NCBI RefSeq assembly: GCF_000092065.1 | Contig: NC_009357.1 | Coordinates: forward strand, 806,001 to 870,000 | Length of the DNA: 64,000 nt | Direction: 5' to 3' | DNA from: Ostreococcus lucimarinus CCE9901 | Taxonomy: Eukaryota > Chlorophyta > Mamiellophyceae > Mamiellales > Bathycoccaceae | Shown here: piece by piece, positions 1-8,856 of the stretch | Layout of the letters: each line of letters opens with the position of its first letter | Numbering within the stretch: position 1 is the stretch's first letter | Notes under the pieces: generated by a model | Told to the model about the DNA's origin: nothing | The model's database searches: none | What the model saw: only the letters and a program-made list of their open reading frames with translations | Translations under genes and position numbers: made by a program

Positions 1-569
1 ATAAAGCGTTCCGCGCACGCCTCGTTGTAAAACGAAGCCCAACCCCGGCCGCCGTTGTGATCTCCACTTTCAACGACCGCGTTCTCGGCGTTCTTCTTCG
101 CCGATCGCGGTCGCGAGAGCGCGAAAAACTCCAAACCCGCGCCTCGCGAGCGCAACGCCTCCACGATCTCCTCTCGCGTCGCGTCCTTTCGCAGCCCGGT
201 CACCATCACCCGATACTTGCTCGGTTTCACGCTCGCCGTAATCTTCATCTTCTTCACCTCGCACTCCGCCTTCGCGATCGCCGCCACCGCGTTCGCCGCG
301 CTCTCCCTCGAGTCGTACCTCGCGAACGCGTACCCGCGATGCGTCCCCGTCGTCCTATCCGTCACCAATTCGAACCCCGTCGCCCCGCTCTCCGCCCCGC
401 ACTCCCGCAGCGCCGCGTGCACGTCCTTCTCGCTCGCCTCCGCCGCGATTCCCTTCACGAACACCTCCGTCTCCCGTCCCGGTTTCCCCGCGATCAGCGC
501 ATCCGTCGCGTCCGATTCCAGAAGCACGCTTCGGCGCTCGTCGAAGTCGTACGCGTCGTCCTCGTCCAT
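1..569 (-). CDS. hnRNP Q/R-like RNA-binding protein with tandem RRMs (partial, C-terminus off the left edge)
   Basis: The reading frame opens at an ATG whose first base is at 569 and stays open to the window edge, giving at least 189 codons. It encodes an acidic N-terminus followed by an RRM from about residue 34, with RNP2 VFVKGI near 36 and RNP1 RGYAFARY near 78. A second, weaker RRM starts near residue 120 and has an RNP1-like RGWASFYN near 173. The spacing and the second-RRM style match the hnRNP Q/R (SYNCRIP) family, nuclear RNA-binding proteins acting in mRNA processing. No other ATG lies between 570 and the divergent SelU gene at 734, so the start is well defined. Family membership within RRM proteins is inferred from motif spacing only. 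Confidence 0.75.
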   Translation of the reverse strand, partial: MDEDDAYDFDERRSVLLESDATDALIAGKPGRETEVFVKGIAAEASEKDVHAALRECGAESGATGFELVTDRTTGTHRGYAFARYDSRESAANAVAAIAKAECEVKKMKITASVKPSKYRVMVTGLRKDATREEIVEALRSRGAGLEFFALSRPRSAKKNAENAVVESGDHNGGRGWASFYNEACAERF

Positions 570-733
570 CGCCGCCGTCGCCGTTTCGCCTCGCGCGTCG
601 CGAGTCTCAGTCGTCGTCGCGTCGCGCGCGCGCGTGTGCCGACGCGATCGCGCGCGCGATTCGCGATCGCGCGTCGTCAATCGTTTTCGCGGGAACGGCG
701 CGCGCTACAAAAAGCGACTCGACGACGCGCGCG

Positions 734-2116
734 ATGTCGCGCGCGGACGCTCGAAACGCGTACGACGCCATCCTCGACGCGCGCACGCGCGACGCGGCGT
801 CGATGGAGCGGTTCGCCGCGCTCGCGACGGCGCCGAGCGCGGTGCCGCGCGCCGCCGTCGAAGCGGTCGTCGACGCGGGCGCGCGCGCGGCGCTCGTCGA
901 CGTGCGCTCGCCGGGAGAGCACGCGCGAGGACGCGCGCCGCGCGCGATAAACGCGCCGCTGTTCGATGACGACGAACGCGCGGCGGTGGGGACGGCGTAC
1001 AAGACGAGAGGACGAGGCGAGGCGCTGGTGCTGGGGATGGCGGCGGCGGCGCCGCGGTTGGAGGCGATCGTGGAGCGCGCGAAGCGAGCGGTGGAGACGG
1101 TGGCGACGACGCGAGGGAACGGTGACGGCGAAGACGATGGTGAGATTGATGTGTACGTGATGTGCTTTCGAGGAGGGATGCGGAGCTCGTGCGTGGGGTG
1201 GTTGTTGAAGGAACGGTTGCGCGGCGCGAGAGTCCACGTGGTCGAGGGCGGATACAAGGCGTTTCGGAGGTGGGCGCTCGAGCGGTGCGGACCGACGCGC
1301 GGATTGCCCGCGCCGAGGGTGTGCGTCGTCGGTGGACGCACGGGGGTGGGGAAGACGCGCGCGCTGTTGGCGCTGCGCGCGAAAGGGGAACAGATTATCG
1401 ATTTAGAGGGGTTGGCGAACCACGCCGGGAGCGCGTTCGGGTGGGTCGGGCGAGAGCCGCAGCCGACTTCGGAGCACTACTCTAATTTAGTCGCCTGCGA
1501 GTGGCACGCGTTGGATGCGAGCAGATGGGTGTTCATCGAGGATGAGGGACCGCACGTCGGGCGGTGCTCGGTGGATCCGTTGTTGTTTGAGCGCATGCGA
1601 AACGCTCCTCTGGTGCTTCGCATGGTCGCCCCGCGCGAGGTGCGGTTGCACACTTTAGTGGAAGATTACGCGACGTCAGAGTTGCGTTCTCATCCGGAAT
1701 GGATGCCCACAATGCGTGAAAGCGTCGATAAGCTCGTCAAGCGGCTCGGTGGCGACCGCGTGCGCGACATTCGAGAAAAGCTCGAAGCCGGCGATTTCAC
1801 CGCCGTCGCCGAAGGTTTGCTCGAGTATTACGACGGTTTGTACGACAAGCACCTCATGAGCAAGCGCAAAGACCGTCGCGCGGCGCGGGCCGCCAACGCC
1901 AACGCCGCCAACGCCAACGCCAACGACGACGCGTGTTCGGTGCAATCCTTCACGTCGTCCACCACCGAAGACGAGGCCCGAGCCGGCGTCGTCGTCGACG
2001 TCAACTGCGTCGCCAACGCCTCGGGTGGCCTCGACGAGGACCTTCTCGTCCGCGATGTTCTGTGCGCCGTCGCTCTGTTCGAATGCGAAGGACCGAACGA
2101 CCCCGAACGCGCGTAG
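734..2116 (+). CDS. selU: tRNA 2-selenouridine synthase (SelU/MnmH/YbbB family)
   Basis: A 460-residue protein with the complete SelU layout. The rhodanese domain covers about residues 35-185, with the family patterns LVDVRSPGEH, INAPLFDDDERAAVG and VYVMCFRGGMRS. The catalytic Cys is at about 144, matching the bacterial active-site Cys. A P-loop domain follows, with GGRTGVGKT near 200 and IIDLEGLANHAGSAFG just after it. In bacteria the enzyme converts 2-thiouridine at the tRNA wobble position to 2-selenouridine through a geranylated intermediate, using selenophosphate. The protein is longer than the bacterial enzyme (about 360 residues) because of a low-complexity C-terminal tail with NAN repeats. 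Base composition matches the flanking eukaryotic genes, so this is not contamination. It is divergent from the RRM gene. Confidence 0.9.
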   Translation: MSRADARNAYDAILDARTRDAASMERFAALATAPSAVPRAAVEAVVDAGARAALVDVRSPGEHARGRAPRAINAPLFDDDERAAVGTAYKTRGRGEALVLGMAAAAPRLEAIVERAKRAVETVATTRGNGDGEDDGEIDVYVMCFRGGMRSSCVGWLLKERLRGARVHVVEGGYKAFRRWALERCGPTRGLPAPRVCVVGGRTGVGKTRALLALRAKGEQIIDLEGLANHAGSAFGWVGREPQPTSEHYSNLVACEWHALDASRWVFIEDEGPHVGRCSVDPLLFERMRNAPLVLRMVAPREVRLHTLVEDYATSELRSHPEWMPTMRESVDKLVKRLGGDRVRDIREKLEAGDFTAVAEGLLEYYDGLYDKHLMSKRKDRRAARAANANAANANANDDACSVQSFTSSTTEDEARAGVVVDVNCVANASGGLDEDLLVRDVLCAVALFECEGPNDPERA

Positions 2117-2270
2117 TCGATTCGATTCGCGTCTCGTCTCGAGCGCCGACTCGAGGCTGACTCAGCACGGTCGTGCCGACACGCTTTGCAATAATCCACG
2201 CGCGAGTTCGTCACAAACGCGCGCGTCTCACGCACGTTCGAACGCGCGAACGCTCAAATCCACGAAAAAG

Positions 2271-2696
2271 ATGTTCTCTCTGTCCTCTACCGCCGCTCTC
2301 GCCCGCGCGCGCGTCTCGGCGCCGCGTAAAACCGCGCGAAAGTTGACGATTCGCGCCTCCGTCAACTACATTCTCGATCGCGAGGGATGTTCGAGCGCGC
2401 GGTCCGACGACGACGGCGCGCTGCTCCAGACGGCGGCGAAGACGTGCCTGGCGGTTCCGATCGACGTGAACGCGCTCGTGGCGCAAAATAAGGGTGACTT
2501 GGAGTTTGAGAACGAGCAGTTGAAGTTTGAGCTCGACGACTCGAGCGCGCTCGTCGTGCAATCGCTCAAAGGCAAAACTCTGATCGACGGGAAAGCGGCG
2601 CCCAAGGGACGAAAATTGAAACTTCGCGCGGGATCGAAGATTAAGATCGCCGACGAGGAATTCACGGTGTATCGAAACACGCACGCGCACGCGTGA
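2271..2696 (+). CDS. small FHA-like protein, probably plastid-targeted
   Basis: A 141-residue protein. The first 35 residues are rich in Ala, Arg and Ser with no acidic residues (MFSLSSTAALARARVSAPRK), which looks like a chloroplast or mitochondrial transit peptide. The rest resembles the C-terminal half of an FHA or SMAD/FHA fold: FELDDSSALVVQSLKGKTLIDG, then a basic loop, then LRAGSKIKIADEEFTVYR, where FHA domains have a 'GDxIxxG' type edge strand. The phosphopeptide-binding Arg and Ser of canonical FHA domains are not clearly visible. I therefore call it FHA-like. The start was chosen at the ATG that gives the transit peptide; the longer open frame upstream runs through the SelU 3' end. 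Confidence 0.65.
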   Translation: MFSLSSTAALARARVSAPRKTARKLTIRASVNYILDREGCSSARSDDDGALLQTAAKTCLAVPIDVNALVAQNKGDLEFENEQLKFELDDSSALVVQSLKGKTLIDGKAAPKGRKLKLRAGSKIKIADEEFTVYRNTHAHA

Positions 2697-2996
2697 GACG
2701 CGAGTCGCCGAACGCGAGTCGCCGAACGCGAATCGAATCAAGACCACACTCTTTGACTCCGCACCTTTTATCGTTGTACCATCGCTGTATAGCTACTAAC
2801 TCTGTTGTAAAACACGAGCGGACCTTACTCGATCACTCAAGTGCTCCACCGCGGATCCGGGGCGTGTGCGGCCGTCGGCGAATGGCGAAAGAATATAAAT
2901 GAATACGTATTAAAATCGATTCGAGTCAATTCATTAATAGGCCAGTTCGGGCTGGTCCACGTACTAATCAAATAATAAGATTTTTACAAGGGGCGT
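2697..2996. other. intergenic 3' space between convergent genes
   Basis: This 300-bp stretch lies between the convergent FHA-like gene and COP1. It starts with a short tandem repeat of the unit gagtcgccgaacgc (about 2702-2729) and becomes AT-rich from about 2885. I see no gene, tRNA or credible ORF. It is probably two 3' UTRs and terminators. Confidence 0.5.
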
Positions 2997-4814
2997 TCAG
3001 ACGCGCAGGACTTTGACGACGCCGTTTGAGTTCGCGGCGACGAGCACGGATTCATCGCTTCGCCACGCGCACGCGCTGATGAAACCGCGAGGTTCGTTCG
3101 CGTCCCGAGCGAACCCGATGGACGCGATGGGCGACGAAAGATCCTTGCGGTAAATGAATACCTCGTTCGTTTCGCTCCCGCACGCGACGTGGTCGCCGAC
3201 GGCGGTGAGGCCGACAAAGTTTCGTTCGTTGACGTGTCCTTTGAGCGCGCACGTGAGTTCGCCTGTGTTGACGTTCCACACGTTGATGGTGTTATCCGTC
3301 GATGCGCTCGCGATTTCGTTGGCGTTGAGGTACTTGACGTAACTGACCGCCTTGCGATGGCTGTCGAGGATTTGCACCGGCTCGGCCAAGCGTCGCAAAT
3401 CAAAAATATACACCTTTTGGTCGACGCAACCGACCGCGATGCAATGCGCGTTCTCGGGTGAATACTGCGCACAGCAGACGTTCGCTTTCATGTCGATCTC
3501 GTGCACGCTGTTCGGTTGATCGGTGTTCCAAATCTTCACCAAGTAATCATCCGAGCCACTCACTAAAAGTCGCGGATCCGTGCGACAGTAGTCAACGGTC
3601 CAGATTCGCTTTTCATGCTCCTCAAAATCTATGATGCTGCACTTTTTCTCGACATCCCACACCGAAACGACACCTTCGTAATCACTCGCCGCTATGTGAT
3701 GCTTAACAAACTTGTTGTAAGACAAGCACGTCAGCTTGGACCGAGTGTTGATTTCATCCGCGGGTTGCTGTGACCCCTCGAGCACGTGCTCGAGGTTGTA
3801 AAACTGAATTCGTTTGGACACACCTGCGGTAGCGAAGTACTCTTGCGTCGAATCGAACTCAATGCTGCTGACGGGCGCGCCTGGGTTTGACGCGTCTTCT
3901 TCGCCGCGAATCTCCGCCGCGATGGAAATGTTCGAGTATCGTTTAAACGTGTCAATAATCGTCGAAAACTCCTCCATAGTCGTCGAGTCCGGGGCGTACC
4001 CTCGACCACCATTGAGCGCGCTACCACTCGACTTACCACCATCGCTGGTGACATCGTCTCGTTCTGCGCTTCTTCTCTTGGAATACCAGCTCTGCAATTC
4101 GCTAAACTGCCTCAACACTCTGCGTCGCTTCGACTCGTCGATGACGATTTGCGACTCACCCGGCCGCGTCAAACCCAGCGCTTCCATCGCGTGCGCGATC
4201 ACTTCTTTATCGTGCAAATCACTACGTTCGTGCGACACTCGTGCACCGCCACCCAAGGCCTCAATTTCCCTTCGCACCGCGTCGATGTCGGCGTCTAAAC
4301 ACCTCAACTCTCGCTCGAGCGCCACCGCGCTCGCCTGCTTCCTCGCTCGGCTCTCTACTAAGAACTCCTTCAACACCTCTCGCGACACTGCGCGTGATTC
4401 CAGCACCAAACTTCGATGTTTCTCGCTCAAAGTCTTCACCAAAGGTGTCAATCGTTCCAAATCGTCTTCGCCGTCCTCGGCGCTCGTCGAAGCCGCCGCC
4501 GCTTCGCTCGCCCCTGACTTCATAGCCGCAACCATCGCGTTCACCGCCGCATTTGGCACTAACTGTGCGCTGGTAAACATCGACGAGCATGTCGGGCACC
4601 GAGCGCTCACCCCGGCGTCCGCGCCGCCGTCTCGGGGCGCCGCCGCCGCCGCGTCGAGCGCCGCGCTCGCGCACCCGTGACAAAACGTGTGTCCGCACGT
4701 CGCCACGCAGTGCGCGTCCGTGAACGGTTCGAGACATATCGGACACGTAACGTGTGCGAGCATTGCTGACGTCGCGCGCGCGTGCGCGCCTCGCGGTAGC
4801 GTTAACGCCGACAT
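2997..4814 (-). CDS. COP1: COP1-type E3 ubiquitin ligase (RING, coiled coil, WD40)
   Basis: A 605-residue protein. A C3HC4 RING starts at about residue 24 (CPICLEPF, CGHTFCHGC, CPTC) and has an Ala/Asp-rich insert before the last pair. A helical coiled-coil region follows (about 140-200). Seven WD40 repeats fill the C-terminal 320 residues, with the COP1 ending FISACAWRSDE and VAANSNGVVKVL. In plants COP1 with SPA proteins targets light-signalling transcription factors such as HY5 for degradation in the dark. The start gives the full N-terminus; an in-frame ATG at residue 18, just before the RING, is an alternative. The upstream DNA contains bZIP-type ACGT elements, annotated separately. Confidence 0.93.
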   Translation of the reverse strand: MSALTLPRGAHARATSAMLAHVTCPICLEPFTDAHCVATCGHTFCHGCASAALDAAAAAPRDGGADAGVSARCPTCSSMFTSAQLVPNAAVNAMVAAMKSGASEAAAASTSAEDGEDDLERLTPLVKTLSEKHRSLVLESRAVSREVLKEFLVESRARKQASAVALERELRCLDADIDAVRREIEALGGGARVSHERSDLHDKEVIAHAMEALGLTRPGESQIVIDESKRRRVLRQFSELQSWYSKRRSAERDDVTSDGGKSSGSALNGGRGYAPDSTTMEEFSTIIDTFKRYSNISIAAEIRGEEDASNPGAPVSSIEFDSTQEYFATAGVSKRIQFYNLEHVLEGSQQPADEINTRSKLTCLSYNKFVKHHIAASDYEGVVSVWDVEKKCSIIDFEEHEKRIWTVDYCRTDPRLLVSGSDDYLVKIWNTDQPNSVHEIDMKANVCCAQYSPENAHCIAVGCVDQKVYIFDLRRLAEPVQILDSHRKAVSYVKYLNANEIASASTDNTINVWNVNTGELTCALKGHVNERNFVGLTAVGDHVACGSETNEVFIYRKDLSSPIASIGFARDANEPRGFISACAWRSDESVLVAANSNGVVKVLRV

Positions 4815-5110
4815 GCGCTCACGCTGACGTCACACGAATCACGTCAGAGATATCCGACGTGCGCGTCGCGTTCTAGCGTCTGTGAAGCGTGTGCGCGCGC
4901 TCGAAGCGGCGCACGTTCGTGTTTGGACGCACTCAAACGCGCTCGAGCGTCGCGTTCGAGGCGCGCGGCGAGGTTTGAGGCTGTGCTCACACTCGCCGCC
5001 GTCGCGACGCTTTTTCGTCGACGCGACGCGGTTGTGACTAGGCTACGCTCGCTACATCATACGCTATTGGTGCTAGGACACACTACGATGCGCGCGGTAA
5101 ACGGAATATA
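4815..5110. other. spacer: COP1 upstream region and 3' side of the CobW gene
   Basis: This stretch separates two head-to-tail minus-strand genes. The COP1-proximal 60 bp hold several ACGT-core motifs. The middle part is GC-rich and encodes only a low-complexity open frame that I do not accept as a gene. No RNA gene is visible. Confidence 0.4.
4825..4846 (-). promoter_or_regulatory. candidate bZIP/CRE-like element cluster upstream of COP1
   Basis: A perfect TGACGTCA palindrome lies at 4825-4832, only 11-18 bases upstream of the COP1 ATG. A second TGACGT half-site (ACGTCA on plus) lies at 4841-4846. ACGT-core motifs of this kind are bound by plant bZIP factors such as HY5, a COP1 target. Binding here is inference from the motif alone, and the elements could lie in the 5' UTR. 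Confidence 0.4.
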
Positions 5111-6247
5111 TCAACGAGGAATCTTCCTGCACTCGACCAATCGATCGCGGATGTCGTCCCAAAATGCTGCCTCCTCGGCGTCTGCGTCTGCGTCGACGCC
5201 GCGCTCGCGAATAAGCTCGAACCTACTGTCACGACGGTAAGCGACGGATGCGAACGTGATCGTTCGCGTTCGCACCTTCGTGCCTTCGCTTCTGTGGATG
5301 CTCTCCACGATGTCTGGGCGTACCCAATCCGCACCGAGACGCAGGACACCCTTGAATCGCGCGACGTCGACGCGTCGCAACACAAACTCTTCAAAAAACG
5401 CCTTCAACTTCGGTCGCACGAAGACGTCGTCGACGTGAAACGCGTATCCACACGAGGCGTATCGATCACTTTCCTGCTTCACCATCCAAGGCGGCGCGTT
5501 GGCGGTGAGGCGCGGCTCCAAAGTGAACGGTCTCGAGCTCGTCGTCGTCGTCGTCGTCGTCGTCGCCTCGGTCGGGAGCTCGCTCGGCTCCCACCCGCAT
5601 CGACCATCGAGAAGCGCCAAATCCATCCCATTCGCGCGATCACGCGCCAAAAACACAGCACTCTTCTTCGGCCAAAACCCACGCCCGAACGCCAAGAACG
5701 CCTCCACCTCTGCCTCGCTCGCGGCGTCCGCGAACGACCCGCACATCGCGTCTGCGCACTCCGTCTGCGCCTTGAACAATTCCGACCGCAACACCGCCGC
5801 TTTCCCTTCGTCTTCCCCGAAAACCCGCACATCGACCACACAAATCGTCGCTCGCACGTCCACGCTCGCTTCCAGGTGTTCCGATCGCAGCGCGTCGATC
5901 ACGCGTCCCGCGTCGCCCATCCCGCTCGGCTCCACGAGCACGCGCGCCGGTCGATACCGCCGCAGCACCTGCGTCACCGCCACCACGAACGGCGCCGCCG
6001 TCGCGCAGCACGCGCACCCTCCCGACACCTCTCGAACGATCGTCCTCCCACTCGCGTCCGCGTCGCGCTCGCGCGTTCCCACCGCGTCATCGAGCAGCGC
6101 CCCGTCGATGCCCAGCGCACCGAAATCGTTCACCACCACCGCCCACGTCTCGTTCGCCGGCTTCGCGCTCGCCAGCGCGCGCAGAACGTGCGTCGTCTTC
6201 CCCGCGCCGAGCGCGCCGGTGATGACGTTCACCGGCGTGCGCGCCAT
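5111..6247 (-). CDS. CobW/COG0523-family GTPase, putative metal chaperone
   Basis: A 378-residue P-loop GTPase. Walker A is GALGAGKTT at residues 11-19, and the family metal-binding CXCC motif (GGCACC) is at about 78-81. RVLVEPSGMGD follows the switch region. A C-terminal CobW domain lies at about 275-360. COG0523 proteins insert or transfer metals, including zinc to target enzymes (ZNG1 type) and cobalt in B12 synthesis; the metal cannot be told from the sequence. A run of eight Thr (about 5541-5567 on plus) sits in the linker between the two domains. The gene is divergent from XRCC3, with 50 bp between starts. Confidence 0.88.
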   Translation of the reverse strand: MARTPVNVITGALGAGKTTHVLRALASAKPANETWAVVVNDFGALGIDGALLDDAVGTRERDADASGRTIVREVSGGCACCATAAPFVVAVTQVLRRYRPARVLVEPSGMGDAGRVIDALRSEHLEASVDVRATICVVDVRVFGEDEGKAAVLRSELFKAQTECADAMCGSFADAASEAEVEAFLAFGRGFWPKKSAVFLARDRANGMDLALLDGRCGWEPSELPTEATTTTTTTTSSRPFTLEPRLTANAPPWMVKQESDRYASCGYAFHVDDVFVRPKLKAFFEEFVLRRVDVARFKGVLRLGADWVRPDIVESIHRSEGTKVRTRTITFASVAYRRDSRFELIRERGVDADADAEEAAFWDDIRDRLVECRKIPR

Positions 6248-6297
6248 GCGTCGTCGAGTGTCACCGCGCGCGCCTCGCTCGGCACGCCTCGGCGCGC

Positions 6298-7221
6298 ATG
6301 CGCGTCGCCGCCGCCGCGGCCGCGGACGCGCGCGCCGCGTGCGTCTCCACGATGTGCCCGCGGATCGACGACGCGCTGCGCGGGGGCGTGCGCGCGCGCC
6401 ACGTGACGGAGATCGCGGGCGAGAGCGCGAGCGCGAAGACGACGCTGTGCGCGCAGCTCGCGGTGCGCGCGACCGCGCGCGGCGGCGCGGCGGTGTACGT
6501 GCACACCGACGGGCCGGCGCCGACGGCGCTGATGCGACGGATCGCGTCGTCGGCGCGGTTCGTCGCGGAAGCGTGCGACGGGGACGAAGACGCGGCGACG
6601 GCGGCGCTGGAGCGCGTGTACGTGGTCAAGGCGCTGGGCGACGCGGACGCGCTGCGAGAGACGCTGACGGCGGTCAGCGCGGTCCTCAGAGCGCCGGTGA
6701 GCGAAGACGCGGTGGTGAGGATGATCGTGGTGGATTCGATCGCGGCGCCGTTTCGAGACGACGCGACGAACGGAGGATGGACGTACGCGGCGAAACGGGC
6801 GGGCGCGCTGCACAAGTTGACGATGCTGTTGAAGGAGTACGCGACGAAACACGACGTGGCGGTCGTCGTGACGAATCACGTGGTGGATAGCGTGAGAGAA
6901 AATGGAACCGGAGCGCACGGTGACGGCGCCGTGGCGACGCGGGCGATGGGGGAGTTCACGACGAGCGGACGACGAGTGGTGCCGGCGCTCGGTTTGATGT
7001 GGTCGAATTGCGTCAACGCGCGATTGTTTCTCACGAGACGCGCGACGCGCGGTCAAGGGTACGTCGTGGGCGGTGATGACGGCGATGATGGAAACGCGGG
7101 CGTCGCGCGGACGTTACACGTCGTGTACGCGCCGCATTTGCCCGAGTCGAGCGTCGATTTCGTCGTGCGCGAAGACGGCGCGTGGGACGTCGCCGCGCCG
7201 CGCCCGCGCGCCGTGGCCTAG
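6298..7221 (+). CDS. XRCC3: RAD51 paralog XRCC3-like recombinase
   Basis: A 307-residue RecA-fold protein. The start region has the paralog pattern CPRIDDALRGG and VTEIAG. The Walker A position reads GESASAKT at residues 41-48, with Ala where the conserved Gly of GKT normally stands. Walker B is MIVVDSIAAPF. The segment PALGLMWSNCVNARLFLTR and the late APHLPESSVDF are typical of XRCC3 among RAD51 paralogs. XRCC3 works with RAD51C in homologous recombination and Holliday-junction processing in the nucleus. It is somewhat shorter than the human protein (346 residues) and lacks an N-terminal helix-hairpin-helix extension, as expected for XRCC3. Confidence 0.85.
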   Translation: MRVAAAAAADARAACVSTMCPRIDDALRGGVRARHVTEIAGESASAKTTLCAQLAVRATARGGAAVYVHTDGPAPTALMRRIASSARFVAEACDGDEDAATAALERVYVVKALGDADALRETLTAVSAVLRAPVSEDAVVRMIVVDSIAAPFRDDATNGGWTYAAKRAGALHKLTMLLKEYATKHDVAVVVTNHVVDSVRENGTGAHGDGAVATRAMGEFTTSGRRVVPALGLMWSNCVNARLFLTRRATRGQGYVVGGDDGDDGNAGVARTLHVVYAPHLPESSVDFVVREDGAWDVAAPRPRAVA

Positions 7222-7266
7222 CGCACGCGTACCGCGCGCTACGCGCGGCGCGTGTACGATAGTAGT

Positions 7267-7340
7267 GAATGAATGAATGAATGTGTTAGCGAATGATTGT
7301 ATTTTTATCGTCGGATTGACGAACGAACGAACGAACGAAC
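7267..7340. repeat. two tetranucleotide microsatellites, (GAAT)4 and (GAAC)5
   Basis: Four GAAT units lie at 7267-7282 and five GAAC units at 7321-7340, in the spacer between XRCC3 and UBA3, probably in the 3' UTR of the first or the promoter of the second. They are non-coding in any gene I accept. Confidence 0.8.
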
Positions 7341-7435
7341 GACCGAACGCGTTCGCGTCGGTTACGCCGCACTCTCACCCTCGACGTTCCAAAATTCCTC
7401 TCGACGCCCCCGCCGTCGAGCCTCCCGCCGAGGCG

Positions 7436-8825
7436 ATGTCTCGCCTCGACGTCGATTTCTGCGTCGACGAACGCGCGCGCTGGCGCTCCATCGACGCGCT
7501 TTTACTTCGCCGTGGGAGATTCACCGGTCCAGATTTTGAGCCGGGAGAAGACGTCGCGCGCGTGCTCCGCGAGCACGTCCGCGTGCTCGTCGTCGGCGCC
7601 GGAGGACTCGGGTGTGAACTGTTGAAAGGGCTCGGTGCGTGACGACGGCGCGAGAGACGCGCGGACGTTGGTGGTGATGAAGGACGCGCGACTGACGAGA
7701 CGAACGCGACGACGCCGCGCAGCGCTGAGCGGATTCACGACTCTGGACGTGATCGATATGGACACGATCGACGTGACGAATTTAAATAGACAGTTTTTGT
7801 TTCGCGCGGAGGACGTGGGGAAGAGTAAGGCGGAGACGGCGGCGAGACGAGTGCGGGAACGCGTGCGCGGGTGCGCGGTGAACGCGCATCACGGACGAAT
7901 AGAAGAGAAAGAGGATGGGTGGTATAAACAGTTTGATATCATCGCTCTGGGATTGGATTCTCTGGAAGCGCGGGCATACATCAACGCGGTGTGCTGTGGG
8001 TTCTTGGATTACGACGAGGATGGGAACGTGGATCCGGCGACGATTAAACCGCTCGTGGACGGCGGTACGGAGGGATTCAAGGGACACGCGCGCGTCATCG
8101 TTCCGGGAATGACACCGTGTTTCAATTGCACAATGTGGCTGTTCCCTCCGCAAACGACGTTTCCGTTGTGCACGCTGGCAGAGACGCCGAGGAACGCAGC
8201 GCACTGCATTGAATACGCAAAATTAATTCAGTGGCCGGCGGAGCGATACGGGGAGACGTTTGACGCGGATGTCGTCGAGCACATGACGTGGGTGTACACG
8301 AAAGCGCTCAAACGCGCCGAGACATTTGGTATTCCAGGCGTAACGTACGCTCACACGCAAGGTGTGACGAAGAACATCATTCCGGCGATTCCTAGCACGA
8401 ACGCAATCATAGCCGCGGCGTGCGTCATCGAAACGTTGAAAATGGCGACGATGTGCGCCAAGGGAATGAACAATTACATGATGTACGTGGGCACGGATGG
8501 TGTGTACTCGCACACTGTGGAGTACGAACGCGATCCATCGTGCGTGGTGTGCTCACCCGGGATCGCTCACGCGTTGAACGCGAACGCGACACTCGAAGAA
8601 TTCATGGCTTCCATCGTCGCCGCGTATCCAGATTCTCTCGCCGAACCGAGCGTGAGTTTCGGCGGGAAAAATCTGTACTTGCGCGGCGTGCTCGAGTCCG
8701 AATTCGCGGAAAACTTGAATAAACCTATGATTGAGCTCATGAATGGGCGCAAAGAAGGCTTAGTCGTGGTGAATGACAAGAAAATGAAGAAGACGTCGAT
8801 GCGGTTGCGACTGTCGTTAAAATGA
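7436..8825 (+). CDS. UBA3: NEDD8-activating enzyme E1 catalytic subunit (UBA3/ECR1), one intron
   Basis: Spliced CDS join(7436..7634, 7723..8825), 433 residues. Exon 1 ends inside the ATP-binding Rossmann motif (VLVVGAGGLGCELLKGL) and exon 2 continues with LSGFTTLDVIDMDTIDVTNLNRQFLFR, exactly as in plant ECR1. The join restores a split Ala codon. The catalytic Cys that receives NEDD8 is Cys216 in FPLCTLAETPRNAAHC. UBA3 pairs with AXR1/NAE1 to activate NEDD8 for cullin modification, which in turn activates CRL ligases, including those COP1 can join. The C-terminal ubiquitin-fold domain that binds the E2 is present in the last 90 residues. Confidence 0.93.
7635..7722 (+). other. intron of UBA3 (88 nt)
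   Basis: The donor is GTGCGT and the acceptor is CGCAG. A branch-like ACTGAC lies near 7691. Removing it restores the conserved E1 motif and avoids the in-frame TGA just after the donor, so that TGA is not a selenocysteine codon. Confidence 0.9.
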
Positions 8826-8856
8826 TAGAAATGTGATTTGAATAGCAATACAGTGA

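Noticed and set aside
734-2116. SelU as bacterial contamination or a recent transfer
   Set aside because: Composition, tail repeats and spacing match the flanking eukaryotic genes; transfer, if any, must be old.
4923-5240. A 105-residue plus-strand open frame between COP1 and the CobW gene
   Set aside because: It runs into the antisense of the CobW 3' end and has only low-complexity Arg/Ser content.
7436-7642. In-frame TGA at the end of the first UBA3 frame as a possible selenocysteine codon
   Set aside because: The TGA lies inside an intron with clear donor, branch and acceptor; splicing restores the conserved E1 sequence.
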